Assembly: GCF_016908875.1 (NCBI RefSeq) | Contig: NZ_JAFBES010000009.1 | Location: forward strand, 1-64,000 | Direction of reading: 5' to 3' | Origin: Bacillus ectoiniformans | GTDB lineage: Bacteria > Bacillota > Bacilli > Bacillales > Domibacillaceae | Length of the DNA stretch: 64,000 nt | In this document: positions 17,401 through 25,547 of the stretch, piece by piece | Layout of the letters: each line of letters starts with the position of its first letter | How positions within the stretch are numbered: position 1 is the stretch's first letter | Notes under the pieces: model-generated | The model's input: only the letters and a program-made list of their open reading frames with translations | The model's database searches: none | What the model was told of the DNA's origin: nothing | Made by a program: the position numbers and the translations under genes

Positions 17401-19102
17401 AAAGAAAGTCTATCCGTGGATTGCGAATACACGTGGATCGACGCCAGGAGTTGGACTGATCTCCCCTCCTCCGCACCATGATATTTATTCAATTGAAGAT
17501 TTAGCCCAGCTTATCTATGACTTAAAAAATGCCAATACAAAGGCTCGCATTAATGTAAAGCTAGTAGCGAAATCAGGTGTAGGAACGATCGCTGCCGGTG
17601 TAGCGAAAGGATTAGCAGATGTTATTTTAGTGAGCGGATACGAAGGCGGAACTGGAGCTTCGCCAAAAACAAGCATTAAACATGCAGGTTTGCCATGGGA
17701 AATCGGCTTGGCTGAAACTCATCAAACACTGCTCATGAATAACTTACGTGAAAAAGTCACGCTTGAGACGGATGGTAAATTGATGAACGGACGCGACGTC
17801 GTGATCGCTGCCTTATTAGGTGCAGAAGAATTCGGATTCGCCACTGCCCCTCTCGTTATTCTCGGCTGCGTCATGATGAGAGTCTGCCACATGGATACTT
17901 GTCCGGTTGGAGTAGCGACGCAAAACCCTGAACTACGAAAAAAATTCATGGGCTCGGCGGATCATATCGTGAATTACATGAAGTTTGTAGCCGAAGAAAT
18001 TCGTGAAATTATGGCAGCCCTTGGCTTCCGCACATTTAATGAACTGATCGGTCAAAAACAAATGTTAACGACCCACCCGAGAAAAGAGACGCATTGGAAA
18101 GCGAAATATTTAGACCTGTTCCCTCTTTTATATATGACTCCATTAAAAGAAGGCCAGGTACAATACTTTACACAAGCACAAGATTATAAATTAGAACGCA
18201 CGTTAGATCAGCAAGTTCTGCTTCAAGCGGCACAGCCGGCCATTGAAAACAAACAGCCTGTTACAGGAGAGTTTCCAATTCGCAATGTCGATCGTTCAGT
18301 TGGCACGATAACCGGATCAGAAATTACAAAGAAATACGGTGCAGCTGGACTTCCGACAGACACGATCCAATTTACATTTAACGGATCCGCCGGACAAAGC
18401 CTGGGAGCATTTATTCCAAAAGGCATGACTTTAACTGTTAACGGTGACGCGAACGATTATTTTGGCAAAGGACTTTCAGGAGGCAAGCTGATTATTCGGC
18501 CGCACCAAGACTTTAAACATCCTGCTGAACTTCACTCAATTGTGGGAAATGTCTCCCTTTACGGAGCAACTTCAGGAGAAGCTTACATCAATGGGCAAGG
18601 AGGCGCACGCTTTGCCGTTAGAAACAGCGGAGCGAATGTAGTTGTTGAAGGCGTCGGCGATAACGGCTGTGAATACATGACTGGAGGAAAAGTTGTCGTT
18701 TTAGGAAATGTCGGCCGAAACTTCGCAGCAGGCATGTCCGGCGGGATCGCCTATATTTACACTGACAATCTTAAGTCGCTTGAAGCAAACTGCAATAAAG
18801 AAATGATTCTGATTGAAACCATTCAAAACGATGCAGAAATGTCAGAATTAAAAGCAATGATCGAAACGCATCACCAACTCACGAATAGTCCGAAAGCGAA
18901 ACGGATTTTAGATAACTGGAATGAAGAAAAACAACAATTTATCCGCATTATTCCAAGTGAATTTAAAGAGATGATGGCATCCATTCAGCAGTACGAAAGC
19001 CAAGGATTTGCTCTTGAGGAAGCAAAACTTGCAGCATTTACTGCCAGCAAGCAAACAGTGGCGGTGAATCAAGCCCCAAAGCTTGAAGCTGTTCAGAACT
19101 AA
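14489..19102 (+). CDS. gltA: Glutamate synthase (NADPH) large subunit
   Basis: GltA hydrolyses glutamine and channels ammonia to 2-oxoglutarate, making two glutamates; it is the core of ammonium assimilation with glutamine synthetase. At 1537 aa it is full length. An N-terminal class II glutaminase domain follows a 21-residue propeptide, the nucleophile being Cys22 in EHDACGIG. Then come the central domain, the FMN-binding barrel (about residues 800-1190) with GEGGEDPSRY and the 3Fe-4S cysteines in MRVCHMDTCPVG, and a C-terminal beta-helix. The ATG at 14489 sits 6 nt after GGAGGTG; the GTG at 14480 is inside that ribosome site. It is followed by gltB after 15 bp. Confidence 0.97.
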   Translation: MTIFGYPTKQGLYDPKNEHDACGIGFIANIKGKPAHSIVKEGIHMLCQLEHRGGQLNGTTGDGAGMMLEICDSFFRKNCEDLSISLPDPFDYAIGMVFLPKDEKESQVIQTAMENIVKEEGQIFLGWRQVPVNSQTVGAEAQAIEPNIMQLFIEKDHQLETEKDFERKLFIIRKRIEHEVSANASIQGSFYIPSLSTRTIIYKGMLTPEQMDQYYLDLSDPEYVSAFSLVHSRFSTNTFPSWERAHPYRYLIHNGEINTNRGNVSWMQAREKASFAKVFGDDYQKLLPVIDTNGSDSAMLDNALEFLTLSGRSLPHAAMMLIPEPWDRDEQMQDPKLAFYEYHSCLMEPWDGPTSISFTDGRVIGTILDRNGLRPARYYVTEDDLIIYSSEVGIVPTEEKKIIKKESVSAGKMLLVDLEQGRIVSDDEVKHSISRELPYRDWLNDQLLAIADLEEIDHSDGPYDENKLLNLQKSFGYTYEELTKNIKPMVTDKKDPIGSMGFDSPLAVLSERPQLLFNYFKQLFAQVTNPPIDATREENVTSTMTLLGNEGNILEPSASNCRRIRLESPFLTEMELMKLRHNRYDDFRSRTTSILFKTESPNLEQALEQLFKEADEAIAEGCTLLILSDKGVNSNFAAVPSLLAISGLHQHLIKNGTRTKVSLIAETAEARDVHQFACLIGYGADAIQPYLAIHSIEALIKEGVITGFTLEEAEKNYLAAAVTGLVKVMSKMGISTVQSYRGAQIFEAVGIGHELIENYFTGTASPLDGISLEVITNETLLRHKEAFHKSEYQQKTLDSGGEFQWRRNGEKHAFNPETIHTLQHAARTNNYELYKKYSAMMDDEQVLFLRGLLDFDFTVRPAVPLEEVESAESILKRFKTGAMSYGSISKEAHEALAVAMNRIGGKSNSGEGGEDPSRYTPDENGDSKISSIKQVASGRFGVTSEYLNQASEIQIKMAQGAKPGEGGHLPGKKVYPWIANTRGSTPGVGLISPPPHHDIYSIEDLAQLIYDLKNANTKARINVKLVAKSGVGTIAAGVAKGLADVILVSGYEGGTGASPKTSIKHAGLPWEIGLAETHQTLLMNNLREKVTLETDGKLMNGRDVVIAALLGAEEFGFATAPLVILGCVMMRVCHMDTCPVGVATQNPELRKKFMGSADHIVNYMKFVAEEIREIMAALGFRTFNELIGQKQMLTTHPRKETHWKAKYLDLFPLLYMTPLKEGQVQYFTQAQDYKLERTLDQQVLLQAAQPAIENKQPVTGEFPIRNVDRSVGTITGSEITKKYGAAGLPTDTIQFTFNGSAGQSLGAFIPKGMTLTVNGDANDYFGKGLSGGKLIIRPHQDFKHPAELHSIVGNVSLYGATSGEAYINGQGGARFAVRNSGANVVVEGVGDNGCEYMTGGKVVVLGNVGRNFAAGMSGGIAYIYTDNLKSLEANCNKEMILIETIQNDAEMSELKAMIETHHQLTNSPKAKRILDNWNEEKQQFIRIIPSEFKEMMASIQQYESQGFALEEAKLAAFTASKQTVAVNQAPKLEAVQN

Positions 19103-19117
19103 GGAAGGAGCATGACT

Positions 19118-20596
19118 ATGGGAAAACCAACTGGATTTATTGACTATGAACGGAAAACAGCACCGGAACGAGATCCGGCTGAACGAATCAAAAACTGGAA
19201 AGAATACTCATTACCAATGCCAGAAAAGGAATTAAAAGTACAGAGTGCCCGCTGCATGGACTGCGGGACTCCCTTTTGCCACACCGGTCTGCAATTATCA
19301 AATGGAACGTCTGGATGTCCACTCTATAACTTAATTCCTGAGTGGAATGATCTCGTTTATCGCGGCAGATGGCAAGAAGCATTGGACCGCTTGGTAAAAA
19401 CCAATAATTTTCCTGAATTCACTGGCCGTGTGTGCCCTGCCCCATGTGAAGGTTCATGTACAGTAGCCATCTCTGACCCGGCAGTCGCTATTAAATCAAT
19501 TGAAAAAGCCATTATTGATAAAGGATTTGAAGAAGGATGGATTACACCTGCTCCTCCTAAGCGGAGAACAGGTAAAAGAGTGGCGGTCATCGGCTCAGGC
19601 CCCGCAGGTCTTGCAGCTGCTGACCAATTAAATAAAGCCGGCCACCTGGTAACCGTATTCGAGCGCGAAGACCGTATTGGCGGTTTGCTGATGTATGGTA
19701 TCCCTTCTATGAAACTTGAAAAAGAAACAGTAAATCGCCGGGTTAACCTTTTAAAGGCAGAAGGAATCGAATTCGTTACCAACACTGAAATCGGCAAAGA
19801 CGTTACATTTGAACAGCTGAAAGAGGAATATGATGCAACGGTACTTTGTGCAGGCGCACAAAAGCATCGAGATATGACCATTGAAGGCCGAGATGCCAGC
19901 GGAATTCATTTAGCAATGGATTATTTAACAAAGAGCATGAAAAGCCTGTTAAACCAATCAGAAGAAGGTGTCATTTCCGCACAAGATAAAGATGTCATTG
20001 TCATTGGAGGCGGTGATACAGGAGCAGACTGTGTGGCGACAGCAATGAGGCAAGGAGCAAAAAGCGTTGTACAATTCGGTAAGCATGAAGTGCAGCCTGA
20101 CCAACGCGTATCAACAAATCCTTGGCCGGAATATCCAAATACCTTTACTCTCGACTATGCGTATGCTGAGGCAAAAGCTGTCTTTGGCAGTGATCCAAGA
20201 GAATATTTAATTGCTACTAAAAAATTTATCGCTGATGCAGACGGAAATTTAAAAGAATTGCATACTGTACGCATGGAAAAAACCTATCATGAAGACGGAT
20301 CTTATAGCATGAAAGAGATTCCAGGAAGCGAGCAGGTGTGGCCAGCTCAGCTAGTCTTCATTGCCATTGGGTTTAACGGAACAGACACATCTTTAATCGA
20401 ACATTTCAATGTAGAGAAAACAGCGCGAGACACAGTTCAATCACCATATGGCAAATATACAACCAATCAAGAAGGCGTGTTTGCCGCTGGAGACATGCGC
20501 CGGGGACAAAGTTTAGTCGTCTGGGCGATTCACGAAGGCCGTGAAGCTGCACGCGAAGTAGATCGATATTTAATGGGAGAAACATTCCTTCCATAA
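19118..20596 (+). CDS. gltB: Glutamate synthase (NADPH) small subunit
   Basis: GltB passes electrons from NADPH through FAD and iron-sulphur clusters to the large subunit. The 492-aa protein has N-terminal cluster cysteines (CMDCGTPFC and CPAPCEGSC), an FAD-binding GSGPAGLAAADQL (about residues 155-170) and an NADPH-binding GGGDTGADC. The C-terminus has the AAGDMRRGQSLVVWAI FAD motif. The ATG at 19118 is chosen: AAGGAAGGAG lies 7 nt upstream and the protein then starts MGKPTGF, as in relatives. The ATG at 19112 is too close to the ribosome site. It ends at a strong terminator. Confidence 0.97.
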   Translation: MGKPTGFIDYERKTAPERDPAERIKNWKEYSLPMPEKELKVQSARCMDCGTPFCHTGLQLSNGTSGCPLYNLIPEWNDLVYRGRWQEALDRLVKTNNFPEFTGRVCPAPCEGSCTVAISDPAVAIKSIEKAIIDKGFEEGWITPAPPKRRTGKRVAVIGSGPAGLAAADQLNKAGHLVTVFEREDRIGGLLMYGIPSMKLEKETVNRRVNLLKAEGIEFVTNTEIGKDVTFEQLKEEYDATVLCAGAQKHRDMTIEGRDASGIHLAMDYLTKSMKSLLNQSEEGVISAQDKDVIVIGGGDTGADCVATAMRQGAKSVVQFGKHEVQPDQRVSTNPWPEYPNTFTLDYAYAEAKAVFGSDPREYLIATKKFIADADGNLKELHTVRMEKTYHEDGSYSMKEIPGSEQVWPAQLVFIAIGFNGTDTSLIEHFNVEKTARDTVQSPYGKYTTNQEGVFAAGDMRRGQSLVVWAIHEGREAAREVDRYLMGETFLP

Positions 20597-20615
20597 TATA
20601 AGATTAAAGTTAAGT

Positions 20616-20659
20616 AACCCCTGGATTGTTCCGTATGATCGGAATAATCCAGGGGTTTT
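20616..20659 (+). terminator. gltAB operon terminator
   Basis: A 12-bp stem (20616-20627 with 20646-20657, AACCCCTGGATT arms) is extended by further pairs around a TATGAT loop and ends in TTTT. Confidence 0.9.
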
Positions 20660-20849
20660 CTAGTAAAGTTAGTAGCGTAAAGACCCTAATTGATCGAAAA
20701 TAAGAGGTGAGATCATTTGGAACAGCAAACAAAGCTCCGATCCTCAACTATTCTCATAGAAATGAGTTAATTTTTGATGATTTTAAGGCGGTGCAAACGA
20801 AAATAAACTGTTTTTGACGTCTCTTAGCTTGCTATGGACGCTTATCCGC

Positions 20850-20954
20850 GATCTATTAGCGGCTTTCGGGATTCTATCGGCGGATACGGAGATTCTATCA
20901 GCGGCTTCGGCCATTCTATCGGCGGCTTTGAACATTCTATCGGCGATTGCGGAA
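20850..20954. repeat. Minisatellite: five 21-bp tandem units in a 470-bp gene-free stretch
   Basis: Units start at 20850, 20871, 20892, 20913 and 20934. Each is 21 bp and centres on ATTCTATCGGCGGCTTTGG with drift between copies. Because 21 is a multiple of three, all frames read as seven-residue repeats (for example ILSAAxA forward and ADRIxxA reverse), which explains the open frames here without needing a gene. The array is clearly richer in G+C than its surroundings. The rest of the gap (20660-20849 and 20955-21068) holds no gene I can support; an isolated 17-codon frame behind AGAGGTG at 20717-20770 is noted only. Confidence 0.85.
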
Positions 20955-21068
20955 CACGGCGGCCGAAACCCTGCAAAAAGCGAGGCATCCCGAAGTGACA
21001 AACAACTGTCAGCCAGCATTTAATGACTTTTTTCAGCGCCTCCCTCAGAAGCCCCTCTCTTTTCTTTT

Positions 21069-22169
21069 TCACTTCCGTTTTTTAGGAATTTCTTTCCGCA
21101 AATACTGGACAGTTTCAAGCATATTTAATCGGCTTGCACCTTTCACCAAAATGGTCATATCAGCTCCTGAAAATTTTAAAAGTTCTTCATGAAGCATGTC
21201 TTTTTGCAGGCCCGAAAAATGTTTAACCTGGTCTTCTGACATTCCTGCATTGATGGCTCCCTGACTGATATGGGCTGAATAATTTCCATAGGTAAATAAC
21301 ATGTCTATACCTTTTGAAGCCGCGTACTCGCCTATCTCCTCGTGATCTTTAATCATTTGGTCTTTATGGGCAGGCATACTCCCAAGCACTGCTACTTTTT
21401 TATGCTTGCCTACTTCTGCTAAGACATCCAACGCCGCCTTCATCGCAGGTCCATGGGCATGTACCGTATCATCGATCACCGTAATATTATTTTTCAGCTC
21501 ATGAAATTCCAGCCTGTGTGCCGGCCTTTTAATGGACTGCAGACCTCTTATCATATCCTCAGGACTAAACTTTAACTGATCAGCAACGGCAATAGCCAAC
21601 AGCGCATTATATACATTATGCTTGCCAAAAACAGGTAAAGAAAACATATGCTTTTTCCCATTTAACCTTAATGAAAATTGCATCCCTTCTTTTGTAAACT
21701 CTACCTTGCTTGCCCTGTAATGTGCCGGAGAGTCGATCCCCACACTAATAATCGTTCCCTTAAATTCTTTTTTATGAAGTTTTTTCGAATAAAAATCATC
21801 TTTGTTAATGAATAACATGCCGGATGGATCCATTCCTTTGATGACTTCTGACTTAGCAGCAATCAGTCCGTCCATTTTTCCATCAAAGTTATTGATATGA
21901 GCTGTTCCGACATTGGTGATGATTGCCATATTAGGCTGCAGAATCGAACAATGCTCCGTAATTTGACCTGCAAAGCCCATTCCATATTCAAGAACAGCTG
22001 CTTTATGTCCCCGCCTAATATTCGCTTTATGTTTAGGGGTGTTTACTGTTGTATTCTGGTAATCTCCAGATTCGTAGATTTTCCACTTTTCTCTCAAAAT
22101 AGCACTAAGCATGGCTTTTACCGTCGTTTTCCCCGCACTTCCTGTCACTGCAATAATTGGTTTTTGCAC
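21069..22169 (-). CDS. Mur ligase-family protein, MurF-like without the N-terminal substrate domain
   Basis: MurF-type ligases use ATP to join an amino acid or dipeptide to an acid. This 366-aa protein begins at once with the ATP loop (TGSAGKTT, residues 9-16) and has the central domain motifs EYGMG and TNVGTAHINNF. It also has the KHNVYNALLAIAV and RLEFHE blocks and a C-terminal ligase domain. MurF is normally about 450 residues and carries an N-terminal UDP-binding domain, which is absent here. Also unusual is DDTVHAHGPAMKAAL where MurF reads DDSYNANP. It is therefore probably not the essential MurF but a paralogue with a different acceptor. Start is a GTG behind AAAGGGG. It is a single gene. 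Confidence 0.75.
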   Translation of the reverse strand: MQKPIIAVTGSAGKTTVKAMLSAILREKWKIYESGDYQNTTVNTPKHKANIRRGHKAAVLEYGMGFAGQITEHCSILQPNMAIITNVGTAHINNFDGKMDGLIAAKSEVIKGMDPSGMLFINKDDFYSKKLHKKEFKGTIISVGIDSPAHYRASKVEFTKEGMQFSLRLNGKKHMFSLPVFGKHNVYNALLAIAVADQLKFSPEDMIRGLQSIKRPAHRLEFHELKNNITVIDDTVHAHGPAMKAALDVLAEVGKHKKVAVLGSMPAHKDQMIKDHEEIGEYAASKGIDMLFTYGNYSAHISQGAINAGMSEDQVKHFSGLQKDMLHEELLKFSGADMTILVKGASRLNMLETVQYLRKEIPKKRK

Positions 22170-22306
22170 CTTTTCGGCCCCTTTCTCAAGTTTTATTTCT
22201 TTAGAGGATGCCTCCTGCCATGCAGCTCCTCCTTATTAGTAAATGCTCTTTCAAATGAAAGGGACCGGCTATCTACACGGGTTGATCAATAACACATTGA
22301 AAAACG

Positions 22307-22335
22307 ACAAAAAAACTGAAGCATGTTCACTTCAG
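22307..22335 (-). terminator. Terminator of the LysR gene
   Basis: On the minus strand CTGAAG (22335-22330) pairs with CTTCAG (22321-22316) around an 8-nt loop and is followed by seven T. It lies just behind the LysR stop. Confidence 0.85.
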
Positions 22336-22338
22336 CTT

Positions 22339-23208
22339 TCAATCTAAGAAATATTGATTTAAAAAGTCCAAAAAAGTAGCTGTCGTTTTTGTCGATAGCG
22401 GATTGCCGGATGTAATGGCATAAAAGCTTCGTTCAAAATATAATTGTTCGCCGCCAATTACCTTTAGTTTATCCAGCTCAAGCTCATTGCGGATCGTCCA
22501 TTCAGATAACAAAGACACCCCGAGCCCTGCTTCCACCGCTTCTTTTATAATCTGTGTGCTGCCGAATTCCAATGTTTTTTCTGGCTGGATGTTATGCTTC
22601 TTTAAAAACATATCAACCGCTTCTCTTGTACCGGAGCCTTCCTCTCTGACAATCCACGTTTCTTCATTTAGATGAATCGGCTTCTTCGGCTGATGCTTCC
22701 TGCTTTTAATCACAAACATTCGGTCTGTAGCAATTTTTTCTTTATGAAGCTTTTCAGAAGGAAAACTGCCTTCTACTATTCCGAGATCAATCTCTTGGTT
22801 TTGCACCTTACTCGCAATATCGTGCGTGTTGCCAATCGTAATTACCGGTTCAACATGGGGAAACTGGCGCAGAAAGTCTGCTAGGACATGCGGAAGTATA
22901 TATTCTCCATAAGAATAGCTGGCCCCAACAGCAAGCTTTCCTTTTACTTCACTCGTTAAGTCACTGACTGCCTGTTTCATTTTAGTCTTTAGTACAAACA
23001 TTTCTTTGGCATAATAAGCAACTAAACTCCCTGCTTTTGTTAACCGGACTTTCTTATTCGTACGATCAATTAATTTAATATTTAATTCTTGTTCAAGACT
23101 CTTAATATACTGACTGACAGCCGGCTGCGTAATAAATAACTCCTCCGCTGCTTTTGAAAAATTCATATATTTAACTACGGTTAAAAATACTTTTAGTTTT
23201 TGGTCCAT
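22339..23208 (-). CDS. LysR-family regulator, CysL/YeiE-like
   Basis: The 289-aa protein has an N-terminal winged helix-turn-helix (residues 3-60, NFSKAAEELFITQPAVSQYIKSLE) and a LysR effector-binding domain with GSGTREAVDMFL and EAGLGVSLLSEW. It resembles the CysL/YeiE branch linked to sulphur metabolism. The ATG at 23208 follows GGGAG and gives the usual start MDQKLKVFL; a longer reading to 23241 would enter the operator. It is divergent from the YeiH-type exporter gene, with an inverted repeat between them, so control of that exporter is likely. The effector is unknown. Confidence 0.85.
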   Translation of the reverse strand: MDQKLKVFLTVVKYMNFSKAAEELFITQPAVSQYIKSLEQELNIKLIDRTNKKVRLTKAGSLVAYYAKEMFVLKTKMKQAVSDLTSEVKGKLAVGASYSYGEYILPHVLADFLRQFPHVEPVITIGNTHDIASKVQNQEIDLGIVEGSFPSEKLHKEKIATDRMFVIKSRKHQPKKPIHLNEETWIVREEGSGTREAVDMFLKKHNIQPEKTLEFGSTQIIKEAVEAGLGVSLLSEWTIRNELELDKLKVIGGEQLYFERSFYAITSGNPLSTKTTATFLDFLNQYFLD

Positions 23209-23236
23209 TTTCTCCCACCAGTATAAGTATTTACTT

Positions 23237-23256
23237 ATCATTCACATAACAATGAT
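23237..23256. promoter_or_regulatory. Candidate LysR operator between the regulator and yeiH-type gene
   Basis: ATCATT (23237-23242) and AATGAT (23251-23256) form a perfect inverted repeat with an 8-nt centre. It lies 29 bp from the regulator start and 68 bp before the exporter start. Confidence 0.5.
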
Positions 23257-23323
23257 TAATTTTAATTATATACATTTTTTTCATATGATTAAACTATCGA
23301 ATCTTATAAGGAGTGCTTCCTCT

Positions 23324-24355
23324 ATGAAAAATGCACTGGACTCAAATATTGAACTTCCTTCACCCAAGAAGATGAATATTCCGCTTTTATCCGGTATTGG
23401 CTTTACTGCCTTAATTGCTGCAGCAGGCACGATCCTTTCTTACTTACCCGTTTTCAATAAAATCGGACCGCTCGCCGCTGCCATTTTACTGGCCGTTCTC
23501 TACCGCCATTTATATGGTTATCCTGAAACATTGAGAACTGGAATTTCATTTACCGGAAAGAGGATTTTAAGGTTCGCTATTATCCTTTATGGACTTAAAC
23601 TTAACATTTTTTTAGTTTTAAATGAAGGGCTGGGTATGCTTGCACAAGGTGCCCTTACTATTGTTTTTGCTATAGGCTTAATGATCCTTTTAGGAAAGTG
23701 GTTAAAGGCTGATCCCCATGTCATTTTACTTCTTGGCATCGGAACAGGCATATGCGGGGCTGCTGCTATTGCTGCTGCTGCACCTATTCTGCAAACAAAG
23801 GAAGAAGATACAGCGATGTCTGTCGGAATGATTGCTTTCTTCGGAACGATCGCCGCCATTCTTTATACTTTACTATTTCCTTTAACAGGTATGTCGCCTG
23901 AAACTTATGGCATTTGGTCAGGAATTACCCTGCACGAAATTGCCCATGTGGCTCTGGCCGGAGCCGCCGCTGGAGAAGATGCGCTTACAATAGCCCTCTT
24001 AGCGAAACTTGGACGCGTTCTTTTGCTGCTCCCTGTCTGCTTTTTACTCGTTTATTGGATGAGAAAAAAATCACCTGAATCTGATATTGCTTCAACCGCC
24101 CCGTTCCCTTGGTTTTTAATAGGTTTCTTAGCTGCCAGTGTTCTAGCTACTTATGGAACAGCTAATGGATGGCTGACCGCTTCAGAGATCAGCCATGTCT
24201 CCACTGGAGGGACATTTCTTCTCACGATGGCGATGACAGGACTTGGATTAAATGTGGATCTGCGCCAGTTAAAACAAAAAGCGGTTAAGCCGCTGATTGC
24301 ACTGACCATTACATCGGTCTGTTTGTCTGCAATGTGGGCTCTTCTGTTTACTTAA
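23324..24355 (+). CDS. YeiH-family membrane protein, putative sulphate/anion exporter
   Basis: The 343-aa protein has 9-10 hydrophobic segments and matches the YeiH (UPF0324) family, annotated as putative sulphate exporters. Typical blocks are FTGKRILRFAIILYGLKLN, GTGICGAAAIAAAAPIL with the conserved CGAAAI, GITLHEIAHVALAG and a terminal TMAMTGLGLNVDL. The ATG at 23324 follows AAGGAG and places the first helix around residue 20; longer starts are possible but have no ribosome site. It is paired divergently with a CysL/YeiE-like LysR gene. Function in the family is only loosely established. Confidence 0.85.
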   Translation: MKNALDSNIELPSPKKMNIPLLSGIGFTALIAAAGTILSYLPVFNKIGPLAAAILLAVLYRHLYGYPETLRTGISFTGKRILRFAIILYGLKLNIFLVLNEGLGMLAQGALTIVFAIGLMILLGKWLKADPHVILLLGIGTGICGAAAIAAAAPILQTKEEDTAMSVGMIAFFGTIAAILYTLLFPLTGMSPETYGIWSGITLHEIAHVALAGAAAGEDALTIALLAKLGRVLLLLPVCFLLVYWMRKKSPESDIASTAPFPWFLIGFLAASVLATYGTANGWLTASEISHVSTGGTFLLTMAMTGLGLNVDLRQLKQKAVKPLIALTITSVCLSAMWALLFT

Positions 24356-24366
24356 CGACCGATCTT

Positions 24367-24409
24367 GAAGTAAGAAAAAACAGCCGAAACGGCTGTTTTT
24401 TCTTACTTC
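24367..24409. terminator. Bidirectional terminator between the YeiH gene and argF
   Basis: A perfect 20-bp stem (24367-24386 with 24390-24409) with an AAA loop contains six A on one side and six T on the other, so it works for both convergent genes. It overlaps the last codons of argF. Confidence 0.93.
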
Positions 24410-25356
24410 TTCATTAGGCTATACAACACAGCTTTCTGCGCGTGCAAACGGTTTTCAGCTTCCTGGAATACAACAGAAGCTTCTCCATCCATGACACCGG
24501 CCGATACTTCTTCACCACGGTGTGCCGGAAGACAATGCATAAACTTGCATTCAGGATTAGCCAAAACCATAAGATCTTCATTCACTTGATAAGGACCGAA
24601 TGCTTTCAATCGTTCAGCAGCTTCTTCTTCCTGACCCATGCTGGTCCAAACGTCCGTATAAATAAAGTCCGCACCCTTTACAGCAGCTTTAGGATCTTCA
24701 GTTAATTCTACCTTAGCTCCAGTCTGCTTAGCGATCTCTTTCGCTATTTCAACTACTTCCGATGCAGGTTCATAGCCTTTAGGCGCAGTCAAGGTAAAGT
24801 CCATTCCTACCATTACAGAGGCAATCATTAAGGAATGTGCGACGTTGTTTCCGTCTCCAACATACACCATCTTATTGCCTTTAAACTCGCCTTTAATTTC
24901 ATACACTGTCAAAAGGTCAGCCAATGCCTGACAAGGATGATAAAGGTCTGTTAAACCATTGATCACTGGAATACTTGCAGCTTCCGCCAACGCTTCAATT
25001 CTTGAGTGGCTGTGCGTGCGAATCATAATTCCATCTAGATAACCTGACAAGACTTTCCCCGTATCTTCAATCGTTTCCCCGCGTCCGAGCTGTGTATCAT
25101 TTGAGCTTAAAAACATTCCCTGTCCGCCCAGCTGAATCATAGCTGCTTCAAAAGATACACGCGTTCTAGTTGAGCTTTTTTCAAAGATCATTCCTAGCAG
25201 CTGACCTTTTAAGCTGTCTGCGTACGCTTCTTTGTTCTGTTTCATATCATACGCCAGCTCAACCAAAGCATTGATATTTTCAATTGAAAAGTCTGCTAGC
25301 TTCAATAGATCCTTGCCTTTTAAATCTTGTTCTTTTAACATATCGATCGTTTCCAT
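24403..25356 (-). CDS. argF: Ornithine carbamoyltransferase
   Basis: ArgF makes citrulline from ornithine and carbamoyl phosphate in arginine synthesis. The 317-aa protein has the carbamoyl phosphate motif STRTR (in FEKSSTRTRVSFE), the HPCQ motif and the ornithine-binding HCLPAHRG near the C-terminus, all intact. The ATG at 25356 lies 6 nt after GAGGTG; the GTG at 25365 is within that site. No other arginine genes are next to it, so whether it is anabolic or catabolic cannot be read from context; no arcA or arcC is nearby, which favours the anabolic role. Confidence 0.95.
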   Translation of the reverse strand: METIDMLKEQDLKGKDLLKLADFSIENINALVELAYDMKQNKEAYADSLKGQLLGMIFEKSSTRTRVSFEAAMIQLGGQGMFLSSNDTQLGRGETIEDTGKVLSGYLDGIMIRTHSHSRIEALAEAASIPVINGLTDLYHPCQALADLLTVYEIKGEFKGNKMVYVGDGNNVAHSLMIASVMVGMDFTLTAPKGYEPASEVVEIAKEIAKQTGAKVELTEDPKAAVKGADFIYTDVWTSMGQEEEAAERLKAFGPYQVNEDLMVLANPECKFMHCLPAHRGEEVSAGVMDGEASVVFQEAENRLHAQKAVLYSLMKK

Positions 25357-25547
25357 ACCGGTCACCTCTGTCTATTTTATAATCCTTGAAAGGTTATTAT
25401 AATTATTAATCTTATTTTATATTTATACATTAAAAAGAATGAAAATACAACCATAATTTCTGAATTATTGTTTTTTTGTTCATGAGGATTCGTTTTCTTC
25501 CTATACAGGTATACTATTTGTAATACCAACAATGAGGTGACATCTTA

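Noticed and set aside
20717-20770. 17-codon frame starting TTG behind AGAGGTG
   Set aside because: Too short to support without conservation; it could be a gene remnant or chance.
20850-20954. Possible CRISPR array
   Set aside because: Units are contiguous 21-mers with no spacers and no cas genes are nearby.
20783-21072. Overlapping long open frames on both strands with seven-residue repeats
   Set aside because: They come from the 21-bp tandem repeat, which opens several frames at once. None has a convincing ribosome site and no frame stands out in codon use.
25357-25547. ArgR box before argF
   Set aside because: The A+T-rich leader has only weak resemblance to the ArgR consensus, below what I would accept by eye.
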